The notes: generated by a model not told the origin, from the letters alone. Shown: positions 1 through 35,767, numbered from the stretch's first letter. The stretch: DNA of 64,000 nucleotides from Diadema setosum (GCF_964275005.1 NC_092685.1:27421253-27485252); one strand, 5' to 3'. Program-made: numbers and translations.

Positions 1-85
1 AGAGTAGACAGCATACATGTACATTATACATATGTACGTGTGGTGTAACTTTAAGTCGATTTTTTTCGACTTACGTACAAGTCGA

Positions 86-142
86 AACTCGCCTAAGTCG
101 ATGTGTTTTGCTCAGTCCCGAGAAGATCGACTTATGCGAGTT
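86..142. repeat. Inverted repeat of AAGTCGAT-type motif
   Basis: Arms at 86-102 and 126-142 pair over 16 of 17 bases. A smaller hairpin with AAGTCGA arms sits at 53-72. Related AAGTCGAT/ATCGACC arms occur at about 3344-3368. Confidence 0.6.
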
Positions 143-1889
143 TAACTGTAGTCTCATTTCCCCTGTTTTATATTCATTTTTCACAATCTACCCTTTTTTC
201 GTAAAAAAAAAAAAAAAACGCCAACAACTTGTTTTCTACATTTTATTCACAACACACTTCTTACCTATATATTACAACCTTCCACAAAAGTATGGTTGAT
301 ATAGAATAGTTTTATAATATGCTAATTTAGACTCCTTTGGATTATGCATTGACACAATAAAATAGTCATCCACCCCTTATGAATATTCAACAGTCATTGC
401 TATTTGACAGAAAAGATTGACCAATTTCTATAACATTACATCAGATACCTGAAAAAAATGTGAGCATACCATGCACTTGATTTTGCTTGCATATTTTTGC
501 TAATTTCACAAAATAGCATCTTTTTGAAAACATGGCACAATTACTGTTTCATGGCTGCTCTGTGTGAAGCTCTCTGCAGTAGTTCTCTGTGGTGAGTTAT
601 ATGTGATAAGTGTGTTTGTCAATAATGGTACACTTGTACAATATGTATGTTTTAGTGGTATCAACATTGGATGTTAAATTTTAATCTAATACCAATTCAA
701 CATTCATTGTTAGATTTGTTGAATTGGTGCAGTGACAAGCACATGGTGCAGAATTAAGGGCATTTCTTCAGGATCGCATTCTGTCCTACTACAAGAGAGA
801 TGACGTACATTTGTAAGTCAGATGATGTCTGAAAAAAAAAAAAAGGATGCCACCACAGGCAAGCAAGATAGCACTCTCACAGACTATCTATCAAACTTGC
901 ATGCAAAATTATGTACTGAGAATCTTGACATCATTCTGCTGTTCACAACATTCTGTAGGCTAAGGCCATCTCACATCAAACTGACATTTATTGCTCTCAT
1001 GAAATACAGCACTAACAGTTCGATCTTGATTATCTGTCCATGTCCCAACCAGCGTTCATCCAGATAAGCGAATTGGCCAGATATAGGAGACACACTGTTC
1101 ATGAATATATAGCTGCTGTCCAAGCTGCCATCCCAGTGCACTGGCAGCTAGGCAGGTAGCGTACCCCGCAACGGTGGTGTAATCTATGCTAGCCTGCGCA
1201 AAATTGTAGTCCCTTCTTCACAAAAATAAAGTATATCTTTATGTGAAAATCATACGTATGTTTTACCTCATTAGATATTGAGAAACCTATCATGCACATC
1301 TTATGAAATTAGTGAAATAGATCCATGAAAGTCACTGTTTTTTCTCAATTTTTGGATGAAAAAAAAAAAGTCCTTCACTGTGTGAACGCGTCCAGATAAT
1401 AGAGATTTGCGGAAAAAGGAGGCCGGACAATCGAGGTCGAACTGTACTTGGTTGTGTACAATCCACCAAAAAATGGCGCTGAAAATGAGATCACTCTGCA
1501 CGTATGCACTCGATGTCTCATTAAATCCTGAAACTACCATCAAGACAGACTTTACAACCCCAAAGATGGCACAGTTATTGTCAAAAGCTAAAAACTGACA
1601 ATTTTCTGTAACATACCAAGAATGGGGGAAAAGCTGAAATCACTGGTGTGAAGAAGATGACGATTCTGAGTGTCGCCAAAACTTTGGACTTCATCGAGAA
1701 CATGAACAAATGTTATGCTCTTTATGTGAAATTGGTCAATAATCTGGCTGAGCTGTATAGTATTGAAACCTACACTAATATTATTCATCAGAGTTAAAAA
1801 CACAAAGTAACAAATTTACCATACTTTCTTAACTCTTCAATAGTAATTATTTCTGTGTTATGTACATATTTGAATCTCACTACATGTAC

Positions 1890-1975
1890 AACTTATGTAA
1901 AGTGCAGAGATAATTGGTTGATAATTATCATGCGCTATATAAATCACAATTATTATTATCATTATTATCAAGTTC
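1890..1975 (+). repeat. 3' tail of a SINE/LINE-like repeat
   Basis: Contains GCGCTATATAAATCACAATT followed by an ATT/ATC triplet run. A GCGCTATATAAAT segment ending in an ATT repeat is, from memory, a common 3' end of invertebrate deuterostome retroposons. Confidence 0.4.
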
Positions 1976-2297
1976 TGAATAATTCAATATTTGCTCCATA
2001 CGATCCACATTCCACTTAAATCCACAAAATATTGAAAACGCATCAATTGATCATTTCAGAGATCCTGGAAATGATTTGCATTCACCAGTGAAATTATGTC
2101 CTCAATGATCAAACCATCTCTTATTCAGATAGTCACTCTTTTATGACAATTCTCTTTTGCTTTTTGTTCCTTCTGTTATTCCTGAAACTGTAACTTTGCC
2201 AGACTTATTACTATATTAAGAACACTTCTATAACACTAGAAGCAGATTAGTTTTGAGAGTTTGCCTCCTACAAGTCCATTTTAAAATCTTCCCCTAT

Positions 2298-2709
2298 TAA
2301 AGGGTGTGTACAGTTCTGGTCGAGGTGAGGATTTAGCTTTTAATATTTTGTGAGATATTCAGAAACCACTCTATGTGATGTCAAAAAAAAAAAAAATGCA
2401 ATTCAAACGGGTATCAAAAGTTTATTTGACGAAAATCGGTTTTGAAATAGCTGAGATATCCAAAAACAAGGTGAAACAAAGAGATCCTAATAAAAGGTGT
2501 GGCATGTCGCCTTTTATTATTATGACTTTTTTGGATATCTCAGCCATTTGAAAACCGATTTTTACCAAATAAACATTGAATCCTAAAAGTTTTTAAAATT
2601 ACATGCTCTTTCATATTTCATAAGAGGTTTCTCATTATCGCTCATTATCTCACTTTGGAATGTTCAAAACATGAATCCCTACCTCCACCAGTACTGTACA
2701 GTCCCTTTA
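2298..2709. mobile_element. Palindromic MITE, family A copy 1
   Basis: Ends TAAAGGG...CCCTTTA, with internal arms such as GAAAATCGGTTTTGAAATAGCTGAGATATCC and its near reverse complement shortly after a central hinge. No coding capacity. Related to the copy at 6716-7106 over most of its length; TA flanks suggest a Tc1/mariner-type target duplication. Confidence 0.72.
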
Positions 2710-3597
2710 AAGTACCGGTATGAACAATTAATATTCCGCAAGATGTCAAACACACAATATTTCCAGCTGGTAACATTAAATCTATCTCGTAATATCTTTG
2801 AACTCTGCTTATGGAGATATTTTAGTTTATGGGCTCAATTTCTGAATAACTGTTCTCTTACTGTAGCTCCCATGTGAAGATGCTTTCATGAGCCATCTTC
2901 TGGAGAAAATGATATTTTTATGAGCTCCTTCACAGAGACACTTCATTTATAAGATCCTAATCCAACACAATATAATGAGGAGTTGTATGAGAGATGCCAT
3001 CAGGAGACTGCTGCAGGAGATCCGGAGAGTAGGGAAGATATACTTAAATGAGAAGAAGATGGAGGTGGATTGGGCACATTTTTTAAGGATGGAAGCTGAT
3101 GTCATAATGAGGACAGCTCTTCAGTCGACCCCAGTATGTCAATTATGTTCCAACTTCCAAATAAAAATTCAAATTTTGGAGATTTTTTTCATGCAGGTAT
3201 TAATAAACAAAAATAAAATTAAAAAAAAATATATTTTTTCACAATTTTGATAAGATTGTGAAGCAGACTTTGAAAACCTTAGATAAAAGTGGAACAGAAA
3301 AGAGAGAGAGAAAAAAAGCATACCGGTACCATGAATGATTTTAAGTCGATCTTAATTTCAGATCGACCTACCTGATGTAAATTCTTCGTGAAACACCTCC
3401 TGCTTTCTAACTTGGGTCATGGCTGAAGAGAAATTTAAACAACTGTGATTTAGCAACAGCAGCTTTGTTTAATTTTAAATTACTATGGCCACAGTATGGG
3501 CATTGGCTATCATCATTTCATCTGTAGCACCTGTAGTATAGCTTCGCATGCAAGCTGCATCAAGGGATTACTGCATCAAGTACCGGTATTGAGTACC

Positions 3598-3745
3598 GGG
3601 GCCTGTTTCATAAAACTTGTCATCAGTGACAAGTTGTCATAGATGTGACAAGCTACTGAAATCCTTGTATCTGATTGGCTGAGAGCAAATTTGTCACAGA
3701 AATGTGGCAGTTGTCACTGATGACAAGTCTTCTGAAACGGGCCCC
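3598..3745. mobile_element. Short palindromic MITE, family C copy 1
   Basis: GGGGCCTGTTTCATAAAAC... at one end and ...GAAACGGGCCCC at the other, with inner arms TTGTCATCAGTGACAA and TTGTCACTGATGACAA. About 148 bp. A second copy in opposite orientation lies at 59801-59945. Confidence 0.78.
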
Positions 3746-4065
3746 CGATTATCAGTCTTTTTTTCACATTTTGAGCCGCACAGGCCAGGGTTGGCTACAG
3801 CATGCTAAGCTCACCTGAGTAACGTTAGACCACTATCAAAATAGCTGAGTGGATCTACATAGCACCACTAGCTGCATCAAGAAAATATGAACATTTTTTT
3901 CAAAGATCTTAGTACGTTAATTTGAATAACTGTCTGTATGTAGCATAGCATTGCCTCAACATGGACAAAGTCATACATAGGACCTTTTCTACATGTAAGG
4001 TTAAGTTTAATTATTCTAATTACTAGTAGAACCGTCTAGTCTATACTACCCATACCCCTGGCCCT

Positions 4066-4232
4066 GGGGGTGTTTCACAAAGCCGTTCTTAAAGTTAAGG
4101 ACTTAAGTGCGACTGGTGATCAGTTCTTGCGTGCTATACTTATCAGAATCTCAATAATTCAGCACAAGAACTGATCACCAGTTGCACTTAAGTCCTTCTT
4201 AACTTTAAGAACGGCTTTGTGAAACACGGCCC
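4066..4232. mobile_element. Hairpin MITE, family D copy 1
   Basis: Near-perfect inverted repeat of about 70-base arms: AAGCCGTTCTTAAAGTTAAG...CTTAACTTTAAGAACGGCTT, with CTGGTGATCAGTTCTTG arms inside. The unpaired centre contains ATACTTATCAGAATCTCAAT. Second copy at 7812-7984. Confidence 0.82.
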
Positions 4233-4539
4233 TGCCTTGGCTGGTGGCCTTGGCCCTTGGCTTGCCCCTCTCTATCCAACATCAACGAGGTCAATAATAG
4301 ACAATATGGTCAGTGATTTGCTCAACATTCTGTTTAACAGGATGGCCTAACAAAATATGCACAAAATATTAGAAAACTCCCAAAATTTCTCTTGCGGCGT
4401 CAACACTGTGTCTTACAATACATCACTGAGACTGGGTAAAATTACTGAGGCACTAATGAGGCATTGTGTGTAACGTTAAAGGCAATGCCATAGTCCCATA
4501 TGTGCTGGTACGCGTTAGTTGTACGAGCATTGCACTTAC

Positions 4540-4677
4540 CGAACGCAGCTGGCTTATCCGCTCATACGACAAATATGACAAGACATGAGAAAGAACAACA
4601 TCTGGCACCGATTGTAGAGTTGCAAGACTATCCTCATCATTGCCGGCAGCAGAAGTGGACGGTATATCATCAGCCAT
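4540..4677 (-). CDS. FBXO28: FBXO28-like F-box protein, first coding exon (partial gene)
   Basis: First coding exon on the minus strand, 46 codons. The ATG at 4677 has a strong Kozak context (G at -3, G at +4) and an in-frame TAA four codons upstream. The exon ends at a consensus GTAAGT donor (seen as ACTTAC at 4534-4539) in phase 0. The peptide has an acidic, Ser-rich leader and then the first half of an F-box: SVPDVVLSHVLSYLSYERIS followed by QLRS. The SY-x-x-ISQLR stretch matches the F-box of vertebrate FBXO28, whose first exon, as I recall it, also ends at about this point. F-box proteins are substrate receptors of SCF ubiquitin ligases and bind SKP1 through this motif. Later exons are not visible in 1-4500, so the first intron probably leaves the window. 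Family assignment rests on about 30 residues. Confidence 0.72.
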
Positions 4678-5300
4678 TTCTTGCAATTATCATAACCTTA
4701 CTGGCCAACAATGGTCCTACACCCGTCTTTGCCGTACCACAGCTAGCACAGCACTGCACAAGTACCGCCTACCAGTAGCGGTACGAAAACACTTTGCCCA
4801 GCCCAGAGAGGCATGCAGAGCACAGCGAAATAGAGGTTTTTTACTTCATTTGGAAGAAGAAGACGGGATATTCAGTCATTTCTTCCCTGGCAGTACTCCT
4901 TCGTTGTCAGGACAGTAGACATGGTACGTAGAGTAAAGTGTTTTGATCTGGTAAGTGGATATTGCTGATTGATGCTATACGCTATCAGCCATTTCGCCCA
5001 CCAAGTTGTGTTTTTATGCGCTTATGTGCAGGTGAAAGAAAGAAAATAAAGAGATGGAGCTGGGAGAGAAAAAAAGAGGTGGATCGCGAGTTTGGCATCG
5101 TTCCTTTCCACGGAGTTCCCCTCTGCGAAACAATGCGCCCTCACGTGTTACAACCGCATGCATCCAAAAAACGCGTTTTGTCAGCCTTGATGAAACGTGA
5201 CGAGATCTGTGGTTATGCACATACGATTTTTTTTAATCGTTTTGTAAACAGTCTCTCACATTTCCCTGCAACCAATCACAAAATTTTCGTTCGTACAGAG
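4678..5300 (-). promoter_or_regulatory. Candidate promoter and 5' UTR of the FBXO28-like gene
   Basis: Upstream flank of the minus-strand start codon. It is less AT-rich than its surroundings, with clustered CpGs around 5085-5180, a CACGTG E-box near 5143 and an inverted CCAAT box (CCAATCAC near 5270). No TATA box is evident. Open frames on the plus strand here resemble no known protein. The promoter call comes from position and composition only. Confidence 0.3.
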
Positions 5301-5455
5301 GAACTGTGAGCAAAGAGAGAAGAAATAGGCCTAAAGATGAAGTGTAAATGACACACAGTGAATTACACTTCAAACTAGAATGATTTGAGTGCATAAAGAA
5401 AAGAATGATTTCAAGGAAGATGATGAGGTCTTATTTATCCAGGGTACAGGGTAGT

Positions 5456-5705
5456 TTTTTTTTTTTTTTTGTTTTGTTTTGTTTTTTTTTCAGCGTTGCC
5501 ACCGTTCTACCAGAGAGCCCTGCCATTACTATTACCCTAGCATTGCCAGGTAGGCTACCCATTGGATACACTTGGGTCGAGAGGGACATGGTGGGCAGAA
5601 ACGTCTTGTCCAAGGACGTAAGCACTGGGTGGGATTCGAACTCGGGTCCTCCGATTGGGAGTCGGGAGCTTTGTCCAGTATACCACAGCGCCTCCATCCA
5701 CAGAT
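5456..5705 (-). mobile_element. tRNA-derived SINE
   Basis: Read on the minus strand, it has a pol III A box TGGTATACTGG (5675-5685) and a B box AGTTCGAATCC (5632-5642) spaced as in a tRNA. A non-tRNA body follows, then an A-rich tail (the T-rich run at 5455-5490). It is not a functional tRNA: the acceptor stem does not close. Confidence 0.72.
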
Positions 5706-6715
5706 CGAAAGATTGAAATATATTGATTTTGAAAATATCTGAAGCCATCTACATCACATGATGCAACTGAATTCATGGTTTGATTGTGATAATAGTCACG
5801 AACTATAGCGACGATTTTAAGTACGTTTCTCCTTTTTCTATTTTCTTTCTTCTCTCTTTTCTTCCCGAGCTCTCTCCCCCTCCTTCTATTATCCCTAGCT
5901 ACCCCCTCTAAATTTTCATTTCCCATATCATCCGTCATCAAATCGTGCTCAAACAGGGTATTGTCCTTTGACTTACATTTCACTTCATGTTCAAAATAAC
6001 TTTATTACAGAAAAATGAAACACATCATTCAGTCACACATATCAAAACATGGAATAGTTGACGTTGTATGCCCTTATACCGCCTTGGTTGTCTCGTCATA
6101 TGCAAATGTGTTTAATGTGTTGGTGTAAAGATAATGTTATTACTTTAAGCTTTCCCTTGGCTTTGTAAAAAAAAAAAAAAAAGTGATTTACACCCAACCT
6201 TCTGGTTATAGTTAGCGACATTCATTAGACAATTTGGAATTAAAAATATGAATGAAAAATAGCACAGTTAACTCATCATACTTTAATCCTAAGCATACAC
6301 AAGTTTTGATTTTGTTTTTGAATTAACCAAAAACAAAAACAAAAAACCCTGTAAGATAAAGCCTATAGTATTATCAGAAATAACATGCTATTGCCACTAT
6401 TCAATCTACTAACTTTGAGTAATATGGTTCCACGTTACGCTACCACTGTTTCATTTGAATATCACGGTGTGAGGCACTGTTCAAAAAAAATCATGTAACT
6501 CTTTGCCTCATTGTGCCTCATTTTCGTGAAGCTTCTACTGTCCTTGTTCTTTTAGGCACTTTGAACGACCCGTGGAAAAGAATTACAAAAAAAAGGCCTT
6601 TCTTTTCCGTGTACTTGGGGTCATCCCACGATTTAGACACAAACAAGGCATACCGGCCCACCAGCTACACATTGAAAAATTTCCATGAGTCATACACCCG
6701 ACGAGCTATAGACAC

Positions 6716-7106
6716 TAAAGGGATAGTACAGTATTGGTGGAGATGAGAATTGGGCTTTTAACTTTTTGCAAGATACCAAGAAAACACTTACGAAATACAT
6801 GTAGTATAGCGCATACCATTTTAGGAGGAATTAAAAGTTTATTCGATGAAAATCGGGTTTGGAATGACTGAAACATCCAAAAACAAAGTAAAACAAAGCG
6901 ATCGTATAAAGTGTGGGTCCCACACTTAACTAGAATCGCTCTGTTTTGGATATCTCGGCCATTTCAAAACCAAATTTCATCATATAAATGTTGAATTCCT
7001 CGTGGAATTACGCGCTCTTTCTATTTCACAAGAGGTTTCTCATTATCTCACCAAAAATGTTAGAAACCTGAAATTAGGTCTCAACCAAAACTATACGATC
7101 CCTTTA
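6716..7106. mobile_element. Palindromic MITE, family A copy 2
   Basis: Begins TAAAGGGATAGTACAGT and ends ATACGATCCCTTTA. It shares the GATGAAAATCGG, CATCCAAAAACAAAG and CAAGAGGTTTCTCATTATC blocks with copy 1. The arms meet at a hinge near 6920. Confidence 0.72.
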
Positions 7107-7114
7107 AACAGGCC

Positions 7115-7144
7115 CACGAGCTCAACACTAACGTTGAGCTCGTG
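7115..7144. repeat. Perfect 12-bp hairpin
   Basis: CACGAGCTCAAC, a 6-base loop, GTTGAGCTCGTG. It sits just beyond the family A element that ends at 7106. Confidence 0.75.
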
Positions 7145-7430
7145 AGATTTCTTTTTTCTTTCTTGCGTAGTGTCTAGCTCGGTCGGTCTTATGTTGCCTA
7201 GTGTCTATAGCTCATGGGCCATATATGATAGGTCCTGGGCCTATTTCATTTGATGTCGAGCTTGTGGGCCAATATCTAGCTCATGGGCAGTATGGCTCAT
7301 GAGATGTTGAATTCATGGATGGTGTGACTTCTGGACAGTATGACTCGTGGGCTGTATGACTCGTAGGATGTAAGTAAGTGACTCGTTGGTGTCGAGTTCG
7401 TGACGTGCACTCGTGTACGTGACCTACTCT
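7145..7430 (+). repeat. Degenerate tandem repeat of a CTCGTGGGC-type unit
   Basis: Repeated variants of TCATGGGC, TCGTGGGC, TATGACTCGTGGGC and GAGCTTGTGGGCC at irregular spacing of 14-30 bases. No coding signal. Confidence 0.5.
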
Positions 7431-8790
7431 TGAAAGGAACACAATAGTTTTAGATTGCTGTATAGGAAAACCTACAACGAACTGGGAGTGATTTAATCGG
7501 CAAGCCAAAATAGAAGAAGTGAATGATACTGAAAAGAATAATGTTCGTCGACTTATATTTTGGACAGTCGTTTCTTTTGTACCGTTCTGCATAAACCATG
7601 TTAATACACCTCAAATCTACACATTAGTCTATGATCGAGTTGAGGACGAATGAGCGACTTAGCCGGTATGATTTAGGGATAATCGATGAAAATTTCAAGA
7701 CAACAACCAAAGCGTGCCACATTTTGTTACACACTGAATATATGGGATGAGATGATCATAATCTTTTTGTTATTGTAAGGTTTTTCCTATAAAGTTTAGG
7801 GAGGCCATCCAGGGCCCTGTTTCATAAAGCTGTTCGTAAAGTTACGAACAACTTACGAGCGACTGGTGATCAGTTCTGATGTGCTATACTTATCAGAATT
7901 TCAATAATTTGCAGTTTAAGAACTGATCACCAGTCGCTCGTAAGTCGTTCGTAACTTTACGAACAGCTTTATGAAACACCCCCAGGTCAGTTTACCAATT
8001 ACCCCATCTGAATTTGTCTTTGCAATTTAGCAAGGAGGTGAGAAATAGGATGAAAATTAATTTCTTTAACTTTTATTCTGTGAAGTGCCACGGCCAAAGT
8101 GAAGACACGTAGTTACGGTTGCGTTATACCACCTTGCTGACACTTTGGCAATGCAAAGTCCCGTGGAACCTGTCAATTTCCCATTTAACCTTCCAGATAC
8201 CATTGACCTTTTATGCAATACAGTTGCCAATGGTAATGTCAGGAGTTGTTTCAATATTCATTTCGCAGCGATATGGCGTTAATTGACCCATGTGCAAACA
8301 CGAAAAATCGATACGAAAGCGATCGTGGTCGCGGTAAAGGCGCGAAACAAGGGACGCCTTCCAAATATAATTCAGGAAAAAAAAATGCCCCCGGCTTGCC
8401 ACCAGTCGATATTCTCCCAGTGTCCTGGATAAGATCGGCAGCTGAATTTATACGCCTTTTTTTCCAGTAAGCCCGATGCAATCGACAAAAAGAACGGGCT
8501 ATTGTTATCATTCCGACAACTTAACTAACACAATGCTTCACCATGTGCACGCACGCGCACTTTGCTTCGAGTGGCGCATTGTTTAATTACGATGGGAGCA
8601 GATACAGTACCGTTTATCAGTCATGAAAATGGAGGCGAAGTTATGGAATTCATTTGATGCTGAACTGCACCTGGAAGAAGAGCATGATTAAGTAAAGCAT
8701 TCGAGCTACGTCTGAATCCCGTTACATGTTTTGGTAGCGGGACTACTAAATGTGGTGGATATACCAATGTTATTTTATTGCAACTCTGTC
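7431..8790. other. Upstream flank and probable promoter region of Jagged
   Basis: Apart from the family D element, no gene is supported. The 8265-8600 segment has higher CpG content (CGATCGTGGTCGCGGTAAAG, GCACGCACGCGCAC) and is the likeliest promoter or 5' UTR area for the ATG at 8794. I see no convincing TATA box or paired Su(H) sites. Confidence 0.35.
7812..7984. mobile_element. Hairpin MITE, family D copy 2
   Basis: GGGCCCTGTTTCATAAAGCTG to CAGCTTTATGAAACACCC. Long arms (GTTCGTAAAGTTACGAAC and GACTGGTGATCAGTTCT) pair nearly perfectly. The central ATACTTATCAGAATTTCAAT is shared with copy 1. Confidence 0.82.
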
Positions 8791-8793
8791 GTC

Positions 8794-32393
<23,600 letters not shown>

Positions 32394-32398
32394 AGGAA

Positions 32399-32411
32399 AA
32401 TAAAGAATAAA
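32399..32411 (+). terminator. Two AATAAA motifs right after the Jagged stop codon
   Basis: AATAAA at 32399-32404 and again at 32406-32411, only 6-18 bases past the stop. Both are very close to the coding end, so they are less likely to be the main polyadenylation signal than the one at 32542. Confidence 0.35.
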
Positions 32412-32541
32412 AAACAACAACAACACACAACACAATACATAAAGAGGCGAGCACAACAGAGTATTCAAGTTGATAAACAATACTATACAAGTTTTAATCA
32501 CTGTGAATGTTGAAGCCAACGTTCAAGGACTTTTTTTTTTA

Positions 32542-32547
32542 AATAAA
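32542..32547 (+). terminator. Likely polyadenylation signal of Jagged
   Basis: AATAAA preceded by a T-run and followed within about 20 bases by the T/GT-rich stretch GTTTTCTTGATTTTTGTT, as expected of a cleavage region. It would give a 3' UTR of about 170 nt. Confidence 0.5.
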
Positions 32548-34308
32548 GTTTTCTTGATTTTTGTTATAACCATCTCGATATTCTTTTCCATGTCATGGTT
32601 TCATTTTAAAGCGCATGTTTACACGGCTGAACGATAAAAACCGTGATTCGACTGTAGGCCCATTCTCGAGGAATATATGTCGTTACAGATTTCATGCAAC
32701 GCCATAATCGCATATTTACTCCATTGTATTCCCCTTTCACCGGTAAACCTCAGTATTGATAACGATAAAGTAACGTTGATAGTGATACGCGCAACTTTGT
32801 TAGAACAATACAGTCTATTCCCGTGGCTAAAACATAGGTAACCATACGCAAACAAATATGATTACAATGTAGTATTATACAGGGTAAATATAATTGTGCG
32901 CATGATGTATGTATATAATATAATTGATATTATGTTGAACAACTTGTAACATAGTCTGTTCCAACTTACCAAAACCGCGTCTATCAAGACGACGATACTA
33001 ACAATTAATTTAAAATTGACACACTGACTGACCCACATATCAGCGATGGTTATTGCAACAGAGAATCATATCCAGAACCTTACGGCTCTGCTCATATCAC
33101 TATGACAGCGCCACCATTTATCTAGGATTTCTGTCTGACGACAGTCGAGAATAGAATACTTTTTAGCATTCCTCCTCATTTCCAGCATATCCTTATACTT
33201 ATTCTGCAAACTTATACATTTCTTTTATTATACATTGTGATGTATTTTATGTATTCAATTTCTGTAAAATATGTATTCAATTTCTGTAAAGTTATGTATA
33301 TGTTTCTGCTGGATATGGAAAATGAATAAATGAATGAATACTGTGCTATAATGATGATGATTACCATGATTATGTATACATCGTTTTTTTGTTTTGTTTT
33401 GTTTTTGTTTTTTTTGTACCATGACATGTGATTACACAATTACGTAAACGGATCTCACAATTCATTGACAGTGTATATATTGTAACAGTTGCTTGGAAAC
33501 ATTCTCGTCAGTTTGTGTATAATGTGAAATGTTTTTGTTATATCATTAATTGACGATAATTACTAAAACGTGTAGGTACTTACATGCATATAGGTCAGAT
33601 CGTGACCCTTCGTGTCTTATTTGTATGTGCATAATTTTGTCGAAACGTGGGGTCACATTGACCAGCAATATTACGTAATTTCTGTATAAAACAAACACAC
33701 ACACATCAAAAAACAAACAAACAAACAAACAAACAACAAACATGGAAACAGGCAAACAAACAGAATGGTTAGTCATGTAAAGCATCTGTTCGTTATCTTG
33801 CATCTGTAGTATATGTTGTCATTTCATACAAGTTTCATCACTATTCTTTTCTTCGGTTGACAAAAAAAGACTGACTTCTAAATCTATTAGACTGGGATTT
33901 TCAATCTAATTTCGAATTGGTCCCTCGTCTTAATCTAAAGAATTTAGAGAGTACTGTACTAATTCACCCAACTGCACACTTTTACACAATTATGGATCCT
34001 ATGTTAAAGGAAAATTGGCAACATTCTTCTATTGCTGATTGTCAATGTAACTATAATTTTCATATTATGTTGAGAATTACATAAGAGGACTGACATGACA
34101 TTGTGTCATAAATGTTTTCTTTATAGGGGCATGGTCATCCTATGGACCTCTGAGCGGAGTTTCAACATCAGACCGCCCCCTTACAAATTTCACGGCTGGA
34201 ATTAAATCATTAGCTTTTTGTCTAACAAGATATGAATCGCGGATGACACTGAATATTTCGTGTATCTCATGTGTATTATATCTCTATCTATCTATCTATC
34301 TATCTATT

Positions 34309-34353
<45 letters not shown>

Positions 34354-34405
34354 CTATCTATCTATCTATCAATCTATCTATCTATCTATCTATCTATCTA
34401 TTTAT

Positions 34406-34458
<53 letters not shown>

Positions 34459-35127
34459 CATCTATCTATTTTTTTTTTTTCAGTTTCCTATTTTCAACAC
34501 AATGTGTCTACGGAGAATCTTTGAAGGCTCGAGATCTGTATTGCGGTAAGCCATAATTGTTATTTGCTGCCATCTCTTGTTCATATTTCCGTCTTCAGTG
34601 ACAGCATTGCCGTTGTTGTTGTTGTTCGGCCGTTCCACGGTAACAGTCTATCTTGAGAAATGTTACTTCGGAGTAGTAGTATATAGTAGTGAATAGTAGT
34701 AGTTTCATTATCATTATTGCTATTACATTATTATCGTCATCATTATTGATATCATTATCATTATTTATGCACTTGGTAGTGATTATATTGTCATTATAGT
34801 TTCAGTAAGCCTCTAGCTATCATCCTCGTCGTCACTACAACCATCCATCATCTCCAATTTTTCCCTTGGTCTTCCGCCCAGCCTTGATCTCACTCATTAA
34901 AAAACTTGAGACAAAAGATTCCTCCTCATCTACATTTATTACTTTATTACTGCTGGTATAAGAAATCAAGAAACACATCAGGTAGGCTTGCTGGGTGACT
35001 TGATAATATGGAAAAAATATCATTATAATATGCGCCATGCAACAGTTACGACCTTCGTGATCATTGACGTAGTCGTCATCATGCACTGTTTATCTTCAGC
35101 ATTGACATCCTCAGTACAATTTTAGAT
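32548..35127. other. Intergenic region downstream of Jagged
   Basis: AT-rich sequence. Open frames here are simple-repeat artefacts. No conserved coding motif seen. Confidence 0.55.
34279..34468. repeat. TATC tetranucleotide microsatellite
   Basis: About 47 TATC units with a few TATT interruptions. Confidence 0.92.
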
Positions 35128-35508
35128 TTAAAGGTACTGTTTACCATTGGGAGCAGTGATTTGAAAAAAAAAAATGTTCAAGATATCACATTTAATGCAT
35201 ATGTGTATCTTGGTTGTATCACAAAACATCCTACCATGTAAAAAGTTCCCAATAAAGCCTAAAATATAAGGAGATATTATTATTAATATTTTTCTCACTA
35301 AACCATAACTGTAGACGGTTTAGCCTAGAAACATTTTTATTATAACTGTTGTTCACATTTTGTATATATATTTAACAATACTTAACAGTAATAATACTGA
35401 TTCAAATTTTTGCACTTGTTGTTTCTATCCCTAACTCACATTTTAGAACTATTTTGAAGCACTAAAGCTGGGTTTTTGTTTCATCTACAAGTGGTATATA
35501 ATGCCTTT
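35128..35508 (+). mobile_element. MITE family B, copy 3 (between Jagged and MRCK)
   Basis: TTTAAAGGTACTGTTTACC...GGTATATAATGCCTTT, collinear with the copy at 19968 including the TGTAGACGGTTTAG hairpin region and CACAAAACATCCTACCAT. Slightly longer because of an A-run and AT-rich expansions. Confidence 0.77.
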
Positions 35509-35765
35509 CAGCAAACCCTGTAAAGTTTACAAGTCTTTCAATAAAGTAACTTTGAGTTATCATTTTCTCCATCCGATATATTCCCCACTTTTTTCCTACG
35601 GTTTGAGTACAGATGTGAGATGAAACAAACAAGCAGAAAAAAATAACAGACACAAAGACGAGAAATGACGTCACAACAAAATATCCATACATTGTATTAG
35701 TATTGACATTGGACCTTACATCGATACGGTAAAAGAATCTAAGGTTCATTTTTCCAGCAAACTTT

Positions 35766-35767
<2 letters not shown>

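Larger units (their letters stand above)
1..2297. other. Left flank without a supported gene
   Basis: AT-rich sequence. It probably belongs to the first intron of the minus-strand FBXO28-like gene. Short open frames at 822-1067 and 1407-1598 have no recognisable domain and are interrupted. Contains the inverted AAGTCGAT motifs near 53-142 and a SINE/LINE-like tail at about 1890-1975. Confidence 0.5.

Noticed and set aside
822..1800. Possible coding remnants in the left flank
   Set aside because: Several short frames with ordinary-looking composition, but stops interrupt them and I recognise no family.
2975..3140. Short charged open frame (MRDAIRRLLQEIRR...)
   Set aside because: Could be a retroelement scrap, but it is too short and has no diagnostic motif.
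5628..5700. Possible functional tRNA gene on the minus strand
   Set aside because: A and B boxes are present but the acceptor stem does not pair and a SINE body with A-rich tail follows.
34243..34556. Repetitive YLSI open frames in three phases
   Set aside because: Pure TATC microsatellite. All three frames are open because the unit lacks stop codons.
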